Shown here piece after piece: positions 8,193 to 15,853 of a stretch of 32,093 nt of DNA. The notes under the pieces were generated by a model that was given only the letters and a program-made list of their open reading frames with translations, made no database searches and was not told where the DNA came from. Position 1 is the first letter of the stretch. The number at the start of each line of letters is the position of its first letter. The stretch is from assembly GCF_052030685.1 (NCBI RefSeq), contig NZ_JBQAJM010000026.1, positions 1 through 32,093 on the forward strand, written 5' to 3'. Source of the stretch: Caedibacter sp052030685. GTDB lineage: Bacteria > Pseudomonadota > Gammaproteobacteria > Francisellales > Francisellaceae. A program made the position numbers and the translations under genes.

Positions 8193-9320
8193 ATGCACAA
8201 AACAATAAGTTTTATTAAAACCGAATATGGCGTTATTTTACCGATTACCCTCTTTATTCTATTGAATATGGTTTTTTCAGGCTTAAATCCATATAACATA
8301 AGTCATTTTGCAACTGCAGCAACAACCTTTGTTATCTTTGCAGTGATGCTTGTTTGCGCCTTTAATGTAGTCAAACATGCTGATTGGTTAGCAGAAAAAT
8401 TTGGTGAGCCTTATGGCACCTTGATTCTAACACTTTCTGTTATCTCAATTGAAGTGGCACTTATTATTACGATGATGCTTATTGGCAAAGGTGACCCAAC
8501 GCTTGCCAGAGATACGATGTTTGCTGTGATTATGATTGCTGTTAATGGTTTTGCTGGACTTAGTCTATTAACAGGCGGCATTAAACATAACACGCAAATG
8601 TATAATACCGAAGGTGCAAACATCTATATCTCCTTGCTTATTCTTTTATTAACCGTTTGCTTAATACTTCCTAATTATACGGTTGCGACTGATGCCGGCA
8701 CCTTTAACTTAAGTCAATCCATTGTCGTCATTATTGTTTGCGTGATCCTTTATGCTGTTTTCTTGATTAAACAAACCGTAACACATAAAGATTATTTTCA
8801 GTATCGGCATGAAGACGATGCTGATGAGGAACACCACAGCCCAATGGGCTCAGTACTTTATCATGTCATTATGTTGCTACTTGGTCTTGTCGTGATGATT
8901 GCACTATCCAAAAATTTAGCCAATTTTCTTGAGTTTAGCATCCAAGAAGCGGGGCTTCCGAGTAAACTAGGCGGCTTTATTATTGCGCTTTTAGTGTTAA
9001 CCCCTGAGGGTGTGAGCGCCATTCAATCGGCATACAAGAACCAACTACAGCGCTCTATCAATCTATGCATGGGCTCTGCCGTTGCTACTATTTGTCTTAC
9101 CGTGCCGTCAGTACTTGTAATAAGCCTTGTCCTTGGTCAACCATTAGTTCTTGGATTAAATAGCACATCGATTGTCATCATGGTACTAACCTTTTTAATT
9201 GCTTTGGTTACCTTTACCTCACGACGCACCAGTGTTTTTAATGGCATGGTACTTCTGAGTGTCTTTATTATTTACTTTGCGTTGATTTTCGATGTTGCTC
9301 AACCGTTATCTCAATTATAA
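8193..9320 (+). CDS. Calcium/proton antiporter, ChaA-like
   Basis: Integral membrane protein of 375 residues with about ten to eleven hydrophobic segments. The two conserved cation-binding repeats of the CaCA superfamily are visible: EPYGTLILTLSVISIEVALI in the first half and LTPEGVSAIQSAYKNQLQRS plus GSAVATICLTVP in the second. Both carry the acidic residue used for cation exchange. An acidic, His-rich loop (HEDDADEEHH) lies between the halves, as is usual in ChaA. ChaA exports Ca2+, and also Na+ or K+, at high pH. A strong ribosome binding site (AGGAGGT) precedes the ATG. It appears monocistronic; the 232 bp upstream hold no gene. Confidence 0.85.
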   Translation: MHKTISFIKTEYGVILPITLFILLNMVFSGLNPYNISHFATAATTFVIFAVMLVCAFNVVKHADWLAEKFGEPYGTLILTLSVISIEVALIITMMLIGKGDPTLARDTMFAVIMIAVNGFAGLSLLTGGIKHNTQMYNTEGANIYISLLILLLTVCLILPNYTVATDAGTFNLSQSIVVIIVCVILYAVFLIKQTVTHKDYFQYRHEDDADEEHHSPMGSVLYHVIMLLLGLVVMIALSKNLANFLEFSIQEAGLPSKLGGFIIALLVLTPEGVSAIQSAYKNQLQRSINLCMGSAVATICLTVPSVLVISLVLGQPLVLGLNSTSIVIMVLTFLIALVTFTSRRTSVFNGMVLLSVFIIYFALIFDVAQPLSQL

Positions 9321-9361
9321 ATTCATCCAAGAAGCAATTCTTTAACAAATTTAAAACAATC

Positions 9362-9412
9362 CATGTGAGGAAATTTGCAAATTGCGATAATTTGCTCTAA
9401 CCTTTCCACATG
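9362..9412. promoter_or_regulatory. Nested palindromes, candidate toxin-antitoxin operator
   Basis: An inner perfect dyad GCAAATT-GCGAT-AATTTGC (9377-9395) is flanked by an outer imperfect dyad, CATGTGAGGAAA on the left and TTTCCACATG on the right. The element ends about 22 bp before the antitoxin start. Ribbon-helix-helix antitoxins usually autorepress by binding such palindromes over their promoter; assignment here is inference. Confidence 0.5.
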
Positions 9413-9434
9413 AGACAAACTTTGGAGTATTACC

Positions 9435-9671
9435 ATGGGATTTATATCAGTCAGACTTCCTGAAGAATTTGTTAATGAAACGAAAGGTTTTGCAGAAAAA
9501 GGTTATCGCACAGTACCGCAACAAATTCTATATTGGGCAGAACTTGGTAGACAGCAAGAGCTACGAAACTGGCAAGTTGAGAAAATGAGACTCGGCTTGC
9601 AACAAGCAAAAAATGCTCAGATTGCCACAGAACACGATGTTTCACGAGTATTTAGTAAATGCAAAAAATAA
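9435..9671 (+). CDS. ParD-like antitoxin
   Basis: Small protein of 78 residues. The start (ISVRLPEEFVNETKGFAEKGYRTVPQQILYW) resembles ParD-like ribbon-helix-helix antitoxins; the C-terminal half is charged and probably disordered until it wraps the toxin. It overlaps the next gene by 13 bases, the usual antitoxin-first arrangement. TTTGGAG lies at a suitable distance before the ATG. It should neutralise the downstream ParE/RelE-type toxin and repress the operon through the palindromes just upstream. Confidence 0.75.
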   Translation: MGFISVRLPEEFVNETKGFAEKGYRTVPQQILYWAELGRQQELRNWQVEKMRLGLQQAKNAQIATEHDVSRVFSKCKK

Positions 9672-9943
9672 ACTGGTCACTTGAGGCACTTAACGACTTT
9701 GAAGACTATGTTGATTGGTATTTAAAATATGCTGATGAAGTTGTGGCTATGCGCTTCATGGACAGTATTGAAAGTGCTTTAAAGTATATTTCATTAAATC
9801 AACATGCCTCACGTATGGTAGGTGAGATTCCCGAGTTAAGGGAATATATTGTGTATGACTTTCCTTTTTTAATTTCTTATTGGATTAAAAATCAAGACGA
9901 AATCATCATTACTTCTTTTCTACATCAAAAAATGAAAAAGTGA
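9659..9943 (+). CDS. RelE/ParE-family toxin
   Basis: The protein has 94 residues. The order of elements fits the RelE/ParE fold: WSLEALNDFEDYVDWYLKYADEVVAMRFMDSIESALKYI (two N-terminal helices), HASRMVGEIPELREYIVYDFPFLISYWI (central strands with a conserved Arg), and a final strand IIITSFLHQKMKK. The terminal HQKMKK resembles the HxR/K ends of ParE-like toxins. ParE acts on DNA gyrase and RelE on ribosome-bound mRNA; the sequence does not decide which. It is co-transcribed with the antitoxin by a 13-base overlap. Confidence 0.77.
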   Translation: MQKINWSLEALNDFEDYVDWYLKYADEVVAMRFMDSIESALKYISLNQHASRMVGEIPELREYIVYDFPFLISYWIKNQDEIIITSFLHQKMKK

Positions 9944-10016
9944 AAAAGTAAGCTACTGTATATTTTCCTAGGTGATATACTGTTGACATTAATTAGCACG
10001 ACACCTTTATTTGTTA

Positions 10017-10643
10017 ATGTCAAAAAACAAACATAGCAAAAGTAGCAAGCGCTGGCTTGATGAACATCATAATGATCATTATGTTAGCCAATCTAAAAAA
10101 GGTGGTCTAAGATCACGCGCAGCTTACAAACTCATGGAATTACAGCAAAAAGATAAACTCTTCAAATCAGGCATGACCGTTGTTGACTTAGGTGCTGCTC
10201 CTGGTGGTTGGTCACAGGTTTTAACGGATTTCGTTGGTTCTAAAGGCAAGGTATTTGCCCTAGATATTTTGCAGATGGATCCTTTGCCTGATGTAACCTT
10301 TATTCAAGGAGATTTTACTGAAGACGAGCCTTATGAAGCCTTAATGCAATTAACTAAAGGTGAATCCATTGATTGGGTAATCTCTGATATGGCGCCAAAT
10401 ATGAGTGGCAATCGTAATACTGATCAAGCCGGATCGATGTATCTGGTTGAATTGGCACTTGATTTTGCCGATAATACACTAAAATCACATGGCAATTTCT
10501 TAGCTAAAGTTTTCCAAGGTGAAGGCTTTGACCCCTTTCTAAAAGCCGTTCAAGAACGTTTTCAAAAAGTCGTTATTCGTAAGCCAGATGCATCTCGTGC
10601 TCGCTCACGTGAGGTCTATGTGATTGGGTTTAATAAACGTTAA
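10017..10643 (+). CDS. rlmE: 23S rRNA 2'-O-ribose methyltransferase RlmE (FtsJ/RrmJ)
   Basis: The protein has 208 residues and methylates the 2'-OH of U2552 in the A-loop of 23S rRNA (E. coli numbering) during late 50S assembly. The SAM-binding motif is VVDLGAAPGGWSQVL. The catalytic K-D-K-E set of FtsJ is visible: Lys in SRAAYKL, Asp in SDMAPNMSGN, Lys in LAKVFQGEGF and Glu in SREVYVIG. ATG at 10017 is chosen; the reading frame extends two codons further to a TTG, but MSKNKHSKSS is the expected start of the family. It lies 11 bp upstream of the adenosyltransferase gene. Confidence 0.95.
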   Translation: MSKNKHSKSSKRWLDEHHNDHYVSQSKKGGLRSRAAYKLMELQQKDKLFKSGMTVVDLGAAPGGWSQVLTDFVGSKGKVFALDILQMDPLPDVTFIQGDFTEDEPYEALMQLTKGESIDWVISDMAPNMSGNRNTDQAGSMYLVELALDFADNTLKSHGNFLAKVFQGEGFDPFLKAVQERFQKVVIRKPDASRARSREVYVIGFNKR

Positions 10644-10654
10644 GGATACTATTC

Positions 10655-11215
10655 ATGGGTTATAGGCTATCAAAAATTTACACCAAAACCGGAGACAAAG
10701 GCACCACTGCCCTTTCAGACAATATTCGCATTGATAAATGTGCGCCGATTATTGAAACCATTGGTCAGATTGATGAATTAAATGCTGCTATTGGTGTCAT
10801 TGTCGCTTTTTCAGACAATTTTGAGATCAATAGACAATTACAAAATATCCAGCATCATTTATTTAATATTGGTGGCGAGCTATCTTTCCCTCAATTTAGT
10901 CAGCTAACAGATCATGCCATTGTGATGCTTGAAGCCCAGATTGACCAATGGAATAAAACCTTACCACCGTTAAAAGAGTTTATTTTACCCGGTGGATCGA
11001 AGTGTGCAGCTTTAAGCCATCAGGCGCGCACCATAGCACGTAAAGCCGAACGCCACTATGTTGCCTTGACTCAAGATCAGGCAAAAGCGTATAACCCACT
11101 TATTTTAAGTTTTTTAAATCGCTTATCTGATTATTTATTTGTGTTGGCACGTTTTTTTAATCAGCTAGATCAGCATGATGAAGTGTTATGGAAAAGCCAT
11201 CGCTCAGAAAAATAA
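10655..11215 (+). CDS. PduO-type cob(I)alamin adenosyltransferase
   Basis: The protein has 186 residues and transfers the adenosyl group of ATP to cob(I)alamin, making coenzyme B12. The N-terminal ATP motif KIYTKTGDKGTTALSDNIRIDK is diagnostic of the PduO/MMAB family, and the later FILPGGSKCAALSHQARTIARKAER block and the NRLSDYLFVLARF motif complete the signature. Translation is probably coupled to rlmE (11-bp gap, AAGGATA before the ATG). No B12-dependent mutase or B12 synthesis gene is seen here, so it probably serves salvaged cobalamin. Its stop is only 5 bp from the end of the convergent methyltransferase gene. Confidence 0.92.
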   Translation: MGYRLSKIYTKTGDKGTTALSDNIRIDKCAPIIETIGQIDELNAAIGVIVAFSDNFEINRQLQNIQHHLFNIGGELSFPQFSQLTDHAIVMLEAQIDQWNKTLPPLKEFILPGGSKCAALSHQARTIARKAERHYVALTQDQAKAYNPLILSFLNRLSDYLFVLARFFNQLDQHDEVLWKSHRSEK

Positions 11216-11220
11216 GAATC

Positions 11221-12453
11221 CTATGGTAGCTGGTTGAGTAAACTCACGATACTACGTCCAATTGCATAAGACAGATTAACAGGAACTGCATTACCAATTT
11301 GCTTATATTGACTCGACATTGAGCCACAAAATTTCCAGTCATCTGGAAAAGTTTGTATTCTAGCATATTCTCTGATTGTTAAAGGTCTTGTTTCCTCTGG
11401 GTGACATCGTTCAGTTTGCTTTTGCGCAGGAGCACATGTTAAAGTTAACGATGGCTCCTCCCAAGATAACCTCCTAGCCATTCCTGTTTTCCCACCTCCC
11501 AAAAAATAGCTTTTCTGCATATACTCTTTTTGCAAATCATCCGGTAGATGGCGCCAATACCCACCTTGTGGAACATGATCTAGAATTTCTCTTTTCCGCT
11601 TTGGATATACAGACCCTATAGACTCAGGAACATCACAATCATATAAATCCCCTTTTTTTAAAGCATCTTTCAGTGTGAGTATTTTTTTATATGGCGACGG
11701 CCAATCAAAGCTTAATTCATCAAAGAACAAATCCTTTCTTACTGCCACGAAAAACAATCGTTCTCTTTTTTGGGGAACTTGGAAAAATATGGCTTTTAAC
11801 ACTTTTGGTTCTGCCAAAAATACATATCCTATTTCATCAAAGACCTCTTTGATTGTTCTAAACGTATTGCCATTGTCATGACTTAAAAGCCCTCTTACAT
11901 TCTCCGCAAGTAAAATTTTTGGCTGAATTTCTTTAGCTGCACGAGCAAATTCAAAAAACAAGGTTCCTCTGATATCATCAAATCCAAGTTTTTTTCCAGC
12001 ATATGAAAAAGCTTGACACGGAAAGCCCCCAGATAGTAAATCAATTTTATACTTATACTCATTAAAATTAACTATCGATATATCCGCATGACAAATATTC
12101 CAATGAGGGCGATTATGTTTCAAAGTAGCGCATGCATCTTTATCAATTTCATTCAAAAAAACATGTTTAAATCCAGCTTTTTCCAACCCTAGAGCCAATC
12201 CCCCCGCGCCAGCAAAAATCTCTATTGAGCTATATTCATTAAGCGGCTTTATGCTCATTTCAGCATCCCAATTTGAAGTCAGCATTAATTTGGCCTGTTC
12301 AAATTGAAGAATCTGTGATTGATGATACACTCGATAGTTATTTATTGGATGGCGTATGGATGTAAGTTTCCCAGATTTATCCCAACGTCGAAGCGTTTCT
12401 TTTGATACTGATAATATATCTGAAATTTCTGAAAGCGAATAGTATTCTTTCAA
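11221..12453 (-). CDS. HTH-fused DNA (cytosine-5) methyltransferase
   Basis: The protein has 410 residues. Residues 1-55 form a MerR-like helix-turn-helix (YSLSEISDILSVSKETLRRWDKSGKL). From about residue 75 a C5-cytosine methyltransferase follows: SAM motif IEIFAGAGGLALGLEKAG, catalytic Pro-Cys-Gln in SGGFPCQAFSYAGK, ENVRGLLSHD, QKRERLFFVAV, a target-recognition region around residues 270-340, and the final GNAVPV motif. The start codon is TTG, preceded by AAGG, which may keep expression low. It is divergent from an Eco47II-family endonuclease, so the pair probably recognises GGNCC. The HTH may let the methyltransferase repress the shared intergenic promoter, as in other R-M systems with control domains; that is inference. 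Confidence 0.9.
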   Translation of the reverse strand: MKEYYSLSEISDILSVSKETLRRWDKSGKLTSIRHPINNYRVYHQSQILQFEQAKLMLTSNWDAEMSIKPLNEYSSIEIFAGAGGLALGLEKAGFKHVFLNEIDKDACATLKHNRPHWNICHADISIVNFNEYKYKIDLLSGGFPCQAFSYAGKKLGFDDIRGTLFFEFARAAKEIQPKILLAENVRGLLSHDNGNTFRTIKEVFDEIGYVFLAEPKVLKAIFFQVPQKRERLFFVAVRKDLFFDELSFDWPSPYKKILTLKDALKKGDLYDCDVPESIGSVYPKRKREILDHVPQGGYWRHLPDDLQKEYMQKSYFLGGGKTGMARRLSWEEPSLTLTCAPAQKQTERCHPEETRPLTIREYARIQTFPDDWKFCGSMSSQYKQIGNAVPVNLSYAIGRSIVSLLNQLP

Positions 12454-12527
12454 AGTAAACCTTATTCAACTTTATGCATGGTTATCAAGAATAATGCATT
12501 CTACCGAAAATGGAATTACAAACCAAA

Positions 12528-12543
12528 TGTTATTTTAATAACA
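12528..12543. promoter_or_regulatory. Palindrome in the R-M intergenic region
   Basis: TGTTAT-TTTA-ATAACA is a perfect 6+6 dyad between the divergent methyltransferase and endonuclease genes, 38 bp before the endonuclease start. It is a candidate binding site for the HTH of the methyltransferase. The sequence is AT-rich, so a chance palindrome cannot be excluded. Confidence 0.35.
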
Positions 12544-12580
12544 TAAAGCATATTTTTATTTAAATAACAGGAAAAACTTA

Positions 12581-13264
12581 ATGGACTATTTTGACGATAT
12601 AAATGCCATAAAAAAAATTATCGGCAGTATCTATTCTAAGTATATGAATAAAAAAGATAAGCATGATATTTTCAAGAATGTTATAGATCCTTTTTCATCC
12701 TTAATTGAATCTAGTTTTCAAGCTTATGACTATGATGAGTGGGTAGCTAATGAAAAAACAAGGCAACTACAAAAAACCTTACAAAATATGATTGGAACGA
12801 TGCATGAGGAAATTTTAGGTAACATTACTGGTGTTCGAAAATTAAAAGTAGGAAAAGTTACAGATATTGTTGTTGATAATAAAAGAATCATCGCTGAAAT
12901 AAAAAATAAATTTAACACAACCAAAGGTAATCACAAAATTAACATCTATGATGATCTATCAAAACAGCTTACAAAGCCAGAGTTTAAAAATTATACTGCT
13001 TACTACGTTGAAATTATTCCTAAAAAACCAGAAACATATAATAAACCGTTTACTCCGCCAGACAACACATCTAAAACAAATAGACCTACCAATCAGAACA
13101 TCCGTCAAATTGATGGGAAAAGTTTTTATGCCTTATTAACGAATGATGAAAATGCAATTTATAAAATTCACAATGAGATTCTTTCTGCAATTAGTAATCT
13201 AGGATTAAAAACCCACCCTGACTTTATCACACTAATGCACCACACTTATGGAATACCAGATTAG
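12581..13264 (+). CDS. Eco47II-family type II restriction endonuclease
   Basis: The protein has 227 residues. The central block resembles Eco47II-family enzymes: KTLQNMIGTMHEEILGNI, then VTDIVVDNKRIIAEIKNKFNT, where Asp...Glu-x-Lys (D in TDIV and E-I-K) fits the PD-(D/E)xK nuclease core, followed by NIYDDLSKQL, TAYYVEIIPKKPETYNKPFTP and IRQIDGKSFYALL. Enzymes of this family cut GGNCC. It is divergent from its cognate methyltransferase, with 127 bp between the two starts, and lies 8 bp before trkA, which suggests that the R-M pair was inserted ahead of trkA. A ribosome binding site (CAGGAAA) is present. Confidence 0.85.
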   Translation: MDYFDDINAIKKIIGSIYSKYMNKKDKHDIFKNVIDPFSSLIESSFQAYDYDEWVANEKTRQLQKTLQNMIGTMHEEILGNITGVRKLKVGKVTDIVVDNKRIIAEIKNKFNTTKGNHKINIYDDLSKQLTKPEFKNYTAYYVEIIPKKPETYNKPFTPPDNTSKTNRPTNQNIRQIDGKSFYALLTNDENAIYKIHNEILSAISNLGLKTHPDFITLMHHTYGIPD

Positions 13265-13272
13265 GAAAAATT

Positions 13273-14646
13273 ATGAAAATCATCATTTTAGGTGCCGGAC
13301 AAGTCGGCAGTTCATTGGCTAAGAATTTACAAAAAGATCATAACATTAGTGTCGTTGATGAAAAAGCTGAGCGACTAAGACATATTCAAAATCATTTTGA
13401 TGTTAAAACGATCTGTGGCTCGGCATCACACCCCAACATTCTTGAAGAAGCAGGCGCAAATGATGCGGATATGATGATTGCGGTAACAAATAACGATGAG
13501 GTTAATATTGTTGCTTGCCAGATTGCGTATAGCCTCTTTAAAATCCCAACGAAAATCGCACGTTTACGTAATAAAAACTACGCACGCTATCCGCAAATTT
13601 TTAATAATGACAATATTCCGATTGACCTTATTATTAACCCATCCGAGTTAGTTACTCAACGCTTAGTGCGTTTAGTTGAGCATCCTGGCAGCTTCCAGAT
13701 TGTTGATTTTGCCAATGGTCGCTTGCAACTAGCAGGGAGTGAAATTGCCGAGGACTCACCACTTCATGGCATGAGTATTCGTGAATTTCGACAAGAGCTT
13801 CCTGATATTGATGCGCGTGTCGTTGCCATCTATCGCAAGAAGCAAAACCTACTTATATCCGCTGATACGGTTTTACAAAAAGCAGATGAAGTGTTTTTTA
13901 TTGCTGAACGCATTAATATCCCTGCCATTTTACGCGAATTCCAACCGCAACAAACCGCGTTCCGTAAACTATTTATTGCAGGTGGTGGCAATATTGGTAT
14001 GGGGCTTGCCAAGAAACTTGAGAATGATTACTTAGTTAAAATCGTTGAACGCAATTATGAAAACTGTCATTTAGCCGCTGAAACATTAAACAATACCACC
14101 GTGCTTTCAGGTGATGCCTCAGATGCAGAGTTATTAAATGCCGAGAGCATTGATGATACCGACCTTTTTTGCGCGGTGACCAATGATGACGAGGCCAACA
14201 TCATGTCTGCGATGTTAGCTAAAAAAATGGGTGCTAAAAGCACTATCGCTCTGGTTAATAGTCTAAGCTATGCGGCTTTAGTTGATGAAACACATACCAT
14301 TGATCGCGCGATTTCACCACAGAGGATCACCATTGGTGTGATTCAAACTTATTTACGCAAAGGCGATATGCTAAATATCTACTCCCTATATGGCGGGCAT
14401 GCGGAGTCTTGCGAAATTGTGGTGCATGGAACTGCTGATAGCTCACCCATTGTCGGTAAAAAGATCAGTGAACTGAACTTACCTAAAGCAATTATTATTG
14501 GCGCTATCGTTCGCGATGACACTATATTAGTCGCACATGATCACTACGTGATTGAATCAGGAGACCACGTTATTGTGACGATTACTGACCTTGACCATGT
14601 TTATACGATTGAAAAACTCTTTCAGGTATTACCTGTTTTCTTGTAA
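13273..14646 (+). CDS. trkA: Trk potassium uptake system NAD-binding protein TrkA
   Basis: Cytoplasmic regulatory subunit of Trk potassium channels, 457 residues, built as two tandem halves. Each half has a RCK Rossmann domain (IIILGAGQVGSSLAKNL at residues 2-18 and LFIAGGGNIGMGLAKKL near residue 235) followed by a TrkA-C domain. The GSASHPNILEEAGANDADM segment is typical of the first NAD site. It gates a TrkH/TrkG pore, which is not in the window. The full-length family size is about 458 residues, so the gene looks intact. The start follows GGAAAAATT. Confidence 0.95.
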   Translation: MKIIILGAGQVGSSLAKNLQKDHNISVVDEKAERLRHIQNHFDVKTICGSASHPNILEEAGANDADMMIAVTNNDEVNIVACQIAYSLFKIPTKIARLRNKNYARYPQIFNNDNIPIDLIINPSELVTQRLVRLVEHPGSFQIVDFANGRLQLAGSEIAEDSPLHGMSIREFRQELPDIDARVVAIYRKKQNLLISADTVLQKADEVFFIAERINIPAILREFQPQQTAFRKLFIAGGGNIGMGLAKKLENDYLVKIVERNYENCHLAAETLNNTTVLSGDASDAELLNAESIDDTDLFCAVTNDDEANIMSAMLAKKMGAKSTIALVNSLSYAALVDETHTIDRAISPQRITIGVIQTYLRKGDMLNIYSLYGGHAESCEIVVHGTADSSPIVGKKISELNLPKAIIIGAIVRDDTILVAHDHYVIESGDHVIVTITDLDHVYTIEKLFQVLPVFL

Positions 14647-14745
14647 TTTTCTCACACGATCTGACACATAGCGTTACCGAAGCACGGTCATATGATTTGT
14701 AGTGCTTAAACAATGTATGCTTTGTTGGTTGAAGTAGATACTTAA

Positions 14746-15051
14746 CTAAGCTAGCTTACTATGCTGACTATCCCTAATGGGTGTTGAATGAGGATCATTA
14801 AACAAGTCATCAATTTTAATTTCTAAATACTGCGTTATGCTATAGATTGTCAACAAGTTAGGCATGCATTTTCCATTTACAATCTTACTTACTGTGCCAG
14901 TAGAAACGCCTAAGTTGTTGTGTAGCTCCACACTATTGACGCCTTTACTCAACATACACCTTCTGAGATTAAAACCAACAAGCTTAAGCTGTCTTTCACA
15001 CTCTGTGTTGTCAGTATTGGTATAGGTTAAGTCGTGATCAAGCTTTCCCAT
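14746..15051 (-). CDS. XRE-family HTH regulator
   Basis: The protein has 101 residues with one XRE/Cro-type helix-turn-helix at about residues 25-85: NLRRCMLSKGVNSVELHNNLGVSTGTVSKIVNGKCMPNLLTIYSITQYLEIKIDDLF. No other domain is visible. The ATG follows GGAAAT. A good sigma70-like promoter and two short hairpins lie upstream. It stands alone at the boundary between trkA and the biosynthetic island; it might be a remnant of a mobile element or an island regulator, and its targets cannot be read from the sequence. Confidence 0.75.
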   Translation of the reverse strand: MGKLDHDLTYTNTDNTECERQLKLVGFNLRRCMLSKGVNSVELHNNLGVSTGTVSKIVNGKCMPNLLTIYSITQYLEIKIDDLFNDPHSTPIRDSQHSKLA

Positions 15052-15086
15052 ATTTCCGATCCTAATGACCTACTTCATAAGTAAAA

Positions 15087-15125
15087 ATTATAACTAAACG
15101 CTAAAAAATAGCAAGTTTTTCTTGC
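15087..15125 (-). promoter_or_regulatory. Promoter and dyad of the XRE gene
   Basis: On the minus strand a perfect TATAAT (15087-15092) is preceded, 16 bases upstream, by TTGCTA (15109-15114). A GCAAG-TTTTT-CTTGC dyad (15111-15125) overlaps the -35. The start codon is about 36 bp downstream of the -10. Autorepression through this dyad is plausible but unproven. Confidence 0.5.
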
Positions 15126-15138
15126 CATATAACTAAAA

Positions 15139-15160
15139 ACCCGCTACGATAATAGCGGGT
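15139..15160 (-). terminator. Hairpin with U-tract, leftward terminator
   Basis: ACCCGCTA-CGATAA-TAGCGGGT forms a perfect 8-bp, GC-rich stem with a 6-base loop. On the minus strand it is followed by TTTTT, giving a good intrinsic terminator for leftward transcripts just before the XRE promoter. No leftward gene is visible to its right, so it may end an unrecognised RNA or be left from a lost gene. Confidence 0.55.
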
Positions 15161-15665
15161 CATAGTTAAGCCCCCATCTTGACTGCGTTAACCCCCATAA
15201 AACTAGAAGGAACTAGATAAAACGCAAGGATTATGACCCAAACGCCTCAAATCTTCCACAAAGAAGATAATACACTTTTCCTAACCTAATGCAATAGCAT
15301 ATTGCTATAAATTTTAATTATATTCCATTTTAGTCAAAATGTACTCTTCTGTAGATTCCTATATAGTCTCTACCACCTGAAACCAAAGATTTCTTAGCAA
15401 GATTGACATTTTTATTACTGAGTTATTAGTAACCAATGGTATTATATATTTTGCTTATAAGTGTTGATGCGTGGGGTAATCGATTTGTTGCAAGAATACA
15501 TGTAATCAAAATAATTTAAATGTAATAACAACATCATGGTTATCTGACCATTTCATTTATAAGCTTTACTTATTACTAATGGCTTGACAATAATCGATTG
15601 GCAAGTTGTTTGTGATAAGTCATTAACTTTATTCAATATCCATAATAACTAAAGGGGAACTAGTT
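15161..15665. other. Mostly non-coding stretch before the NRPS
   Basis: About 500 bp without a clear gene. An 18-codon ORF at 15233-15289 (starting MTQTPQIFHKED) has a good AAGGATT before its ATG and may be a leader or the stump of a lost gene. It is followed by a small hairpin ATAGCA-TAT-TGCTAT (15294-15308). TAATCGATT occurs near 15477 and again within the 15583-15605 dyad. The rest is AT-rich and I see nothing else in it. Confidence 0.45.
15583..15605. promoter_or_regulatory. Dyad upstream of the NRPS, candidate activator site
   Basis: CTTGACAAT-AATCG-ATTGGCAAG is a 9+5+9 dyad with 8 of 9 pairs matching, centred about 72 bp upstream of the NRPS leader ATG. This position suits an activator or repressor. 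LuxR-type HTH proteins encoded downstream are obvious candidates to bind it. Its left arm also contains TTGACA, a perfect -35, though no good -10 at 17 bp is seen. Confidence 0.4.
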
Positions 15666-15806
15666 ATGAAAAATAAACACGTATCAATCAACAATACCTA
15701 TTGGTCTGATTATTTAAAAGACTGCACACAAAATGATATTGTCAAATCTACTAATACTATAGAGAAAAAAAAACAATTATCATTGGTAACACTGGCCTTT
15801 GTCTAG
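15666..15806 (+). CDS. N-terminal start of the NRPS, out of frame with the body
   Basis: A 46-codon ORF starts at ATG 15666 after a strong ribosome binding site (AAAGGGGAACT) and stops at TAG 15804-15806. Its codons 34-36 are AAA AAA AAA, inside a run of nine A (15765-15773). A -1 shift there joins it to the frame of the large NRPS and produces TIIIGNTGLCLECCKIIF, the expected first strand and loop of a formyltransferase domain. No ATG, GTG or TTG precedes that stretch in the NRPS frame. The fused product would be about 1568 residues. Transcript slippage on the A-run, a fixed frameshift, or a homopolymer sequencing error would all look like this. Confidence 0.7.
   Translation: MKNKHVSINNTYWSDYLKDCTQNDIVKSTNTIEKKKQLSLVTLAFV
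15765..15773 (+). other. A9 homopolymer, candidate slippage site
   Basis: Nine consecutive A residues at the point where the reading frame changes from the leader ORF to the NRPS body. Runs of this length are known sites of RNA polymerase slippage and also of sequencing indels. Loss of one A or gain of two in the transcript would not match; a net -1 shift (one added A, or ribosomal -1) restores the frame. Confidence 0.6.
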
Positions 15807-15853
15807 AATGTTGTAAAATTATTTTTAAGTCATATGATTATGACCTAATTGCT

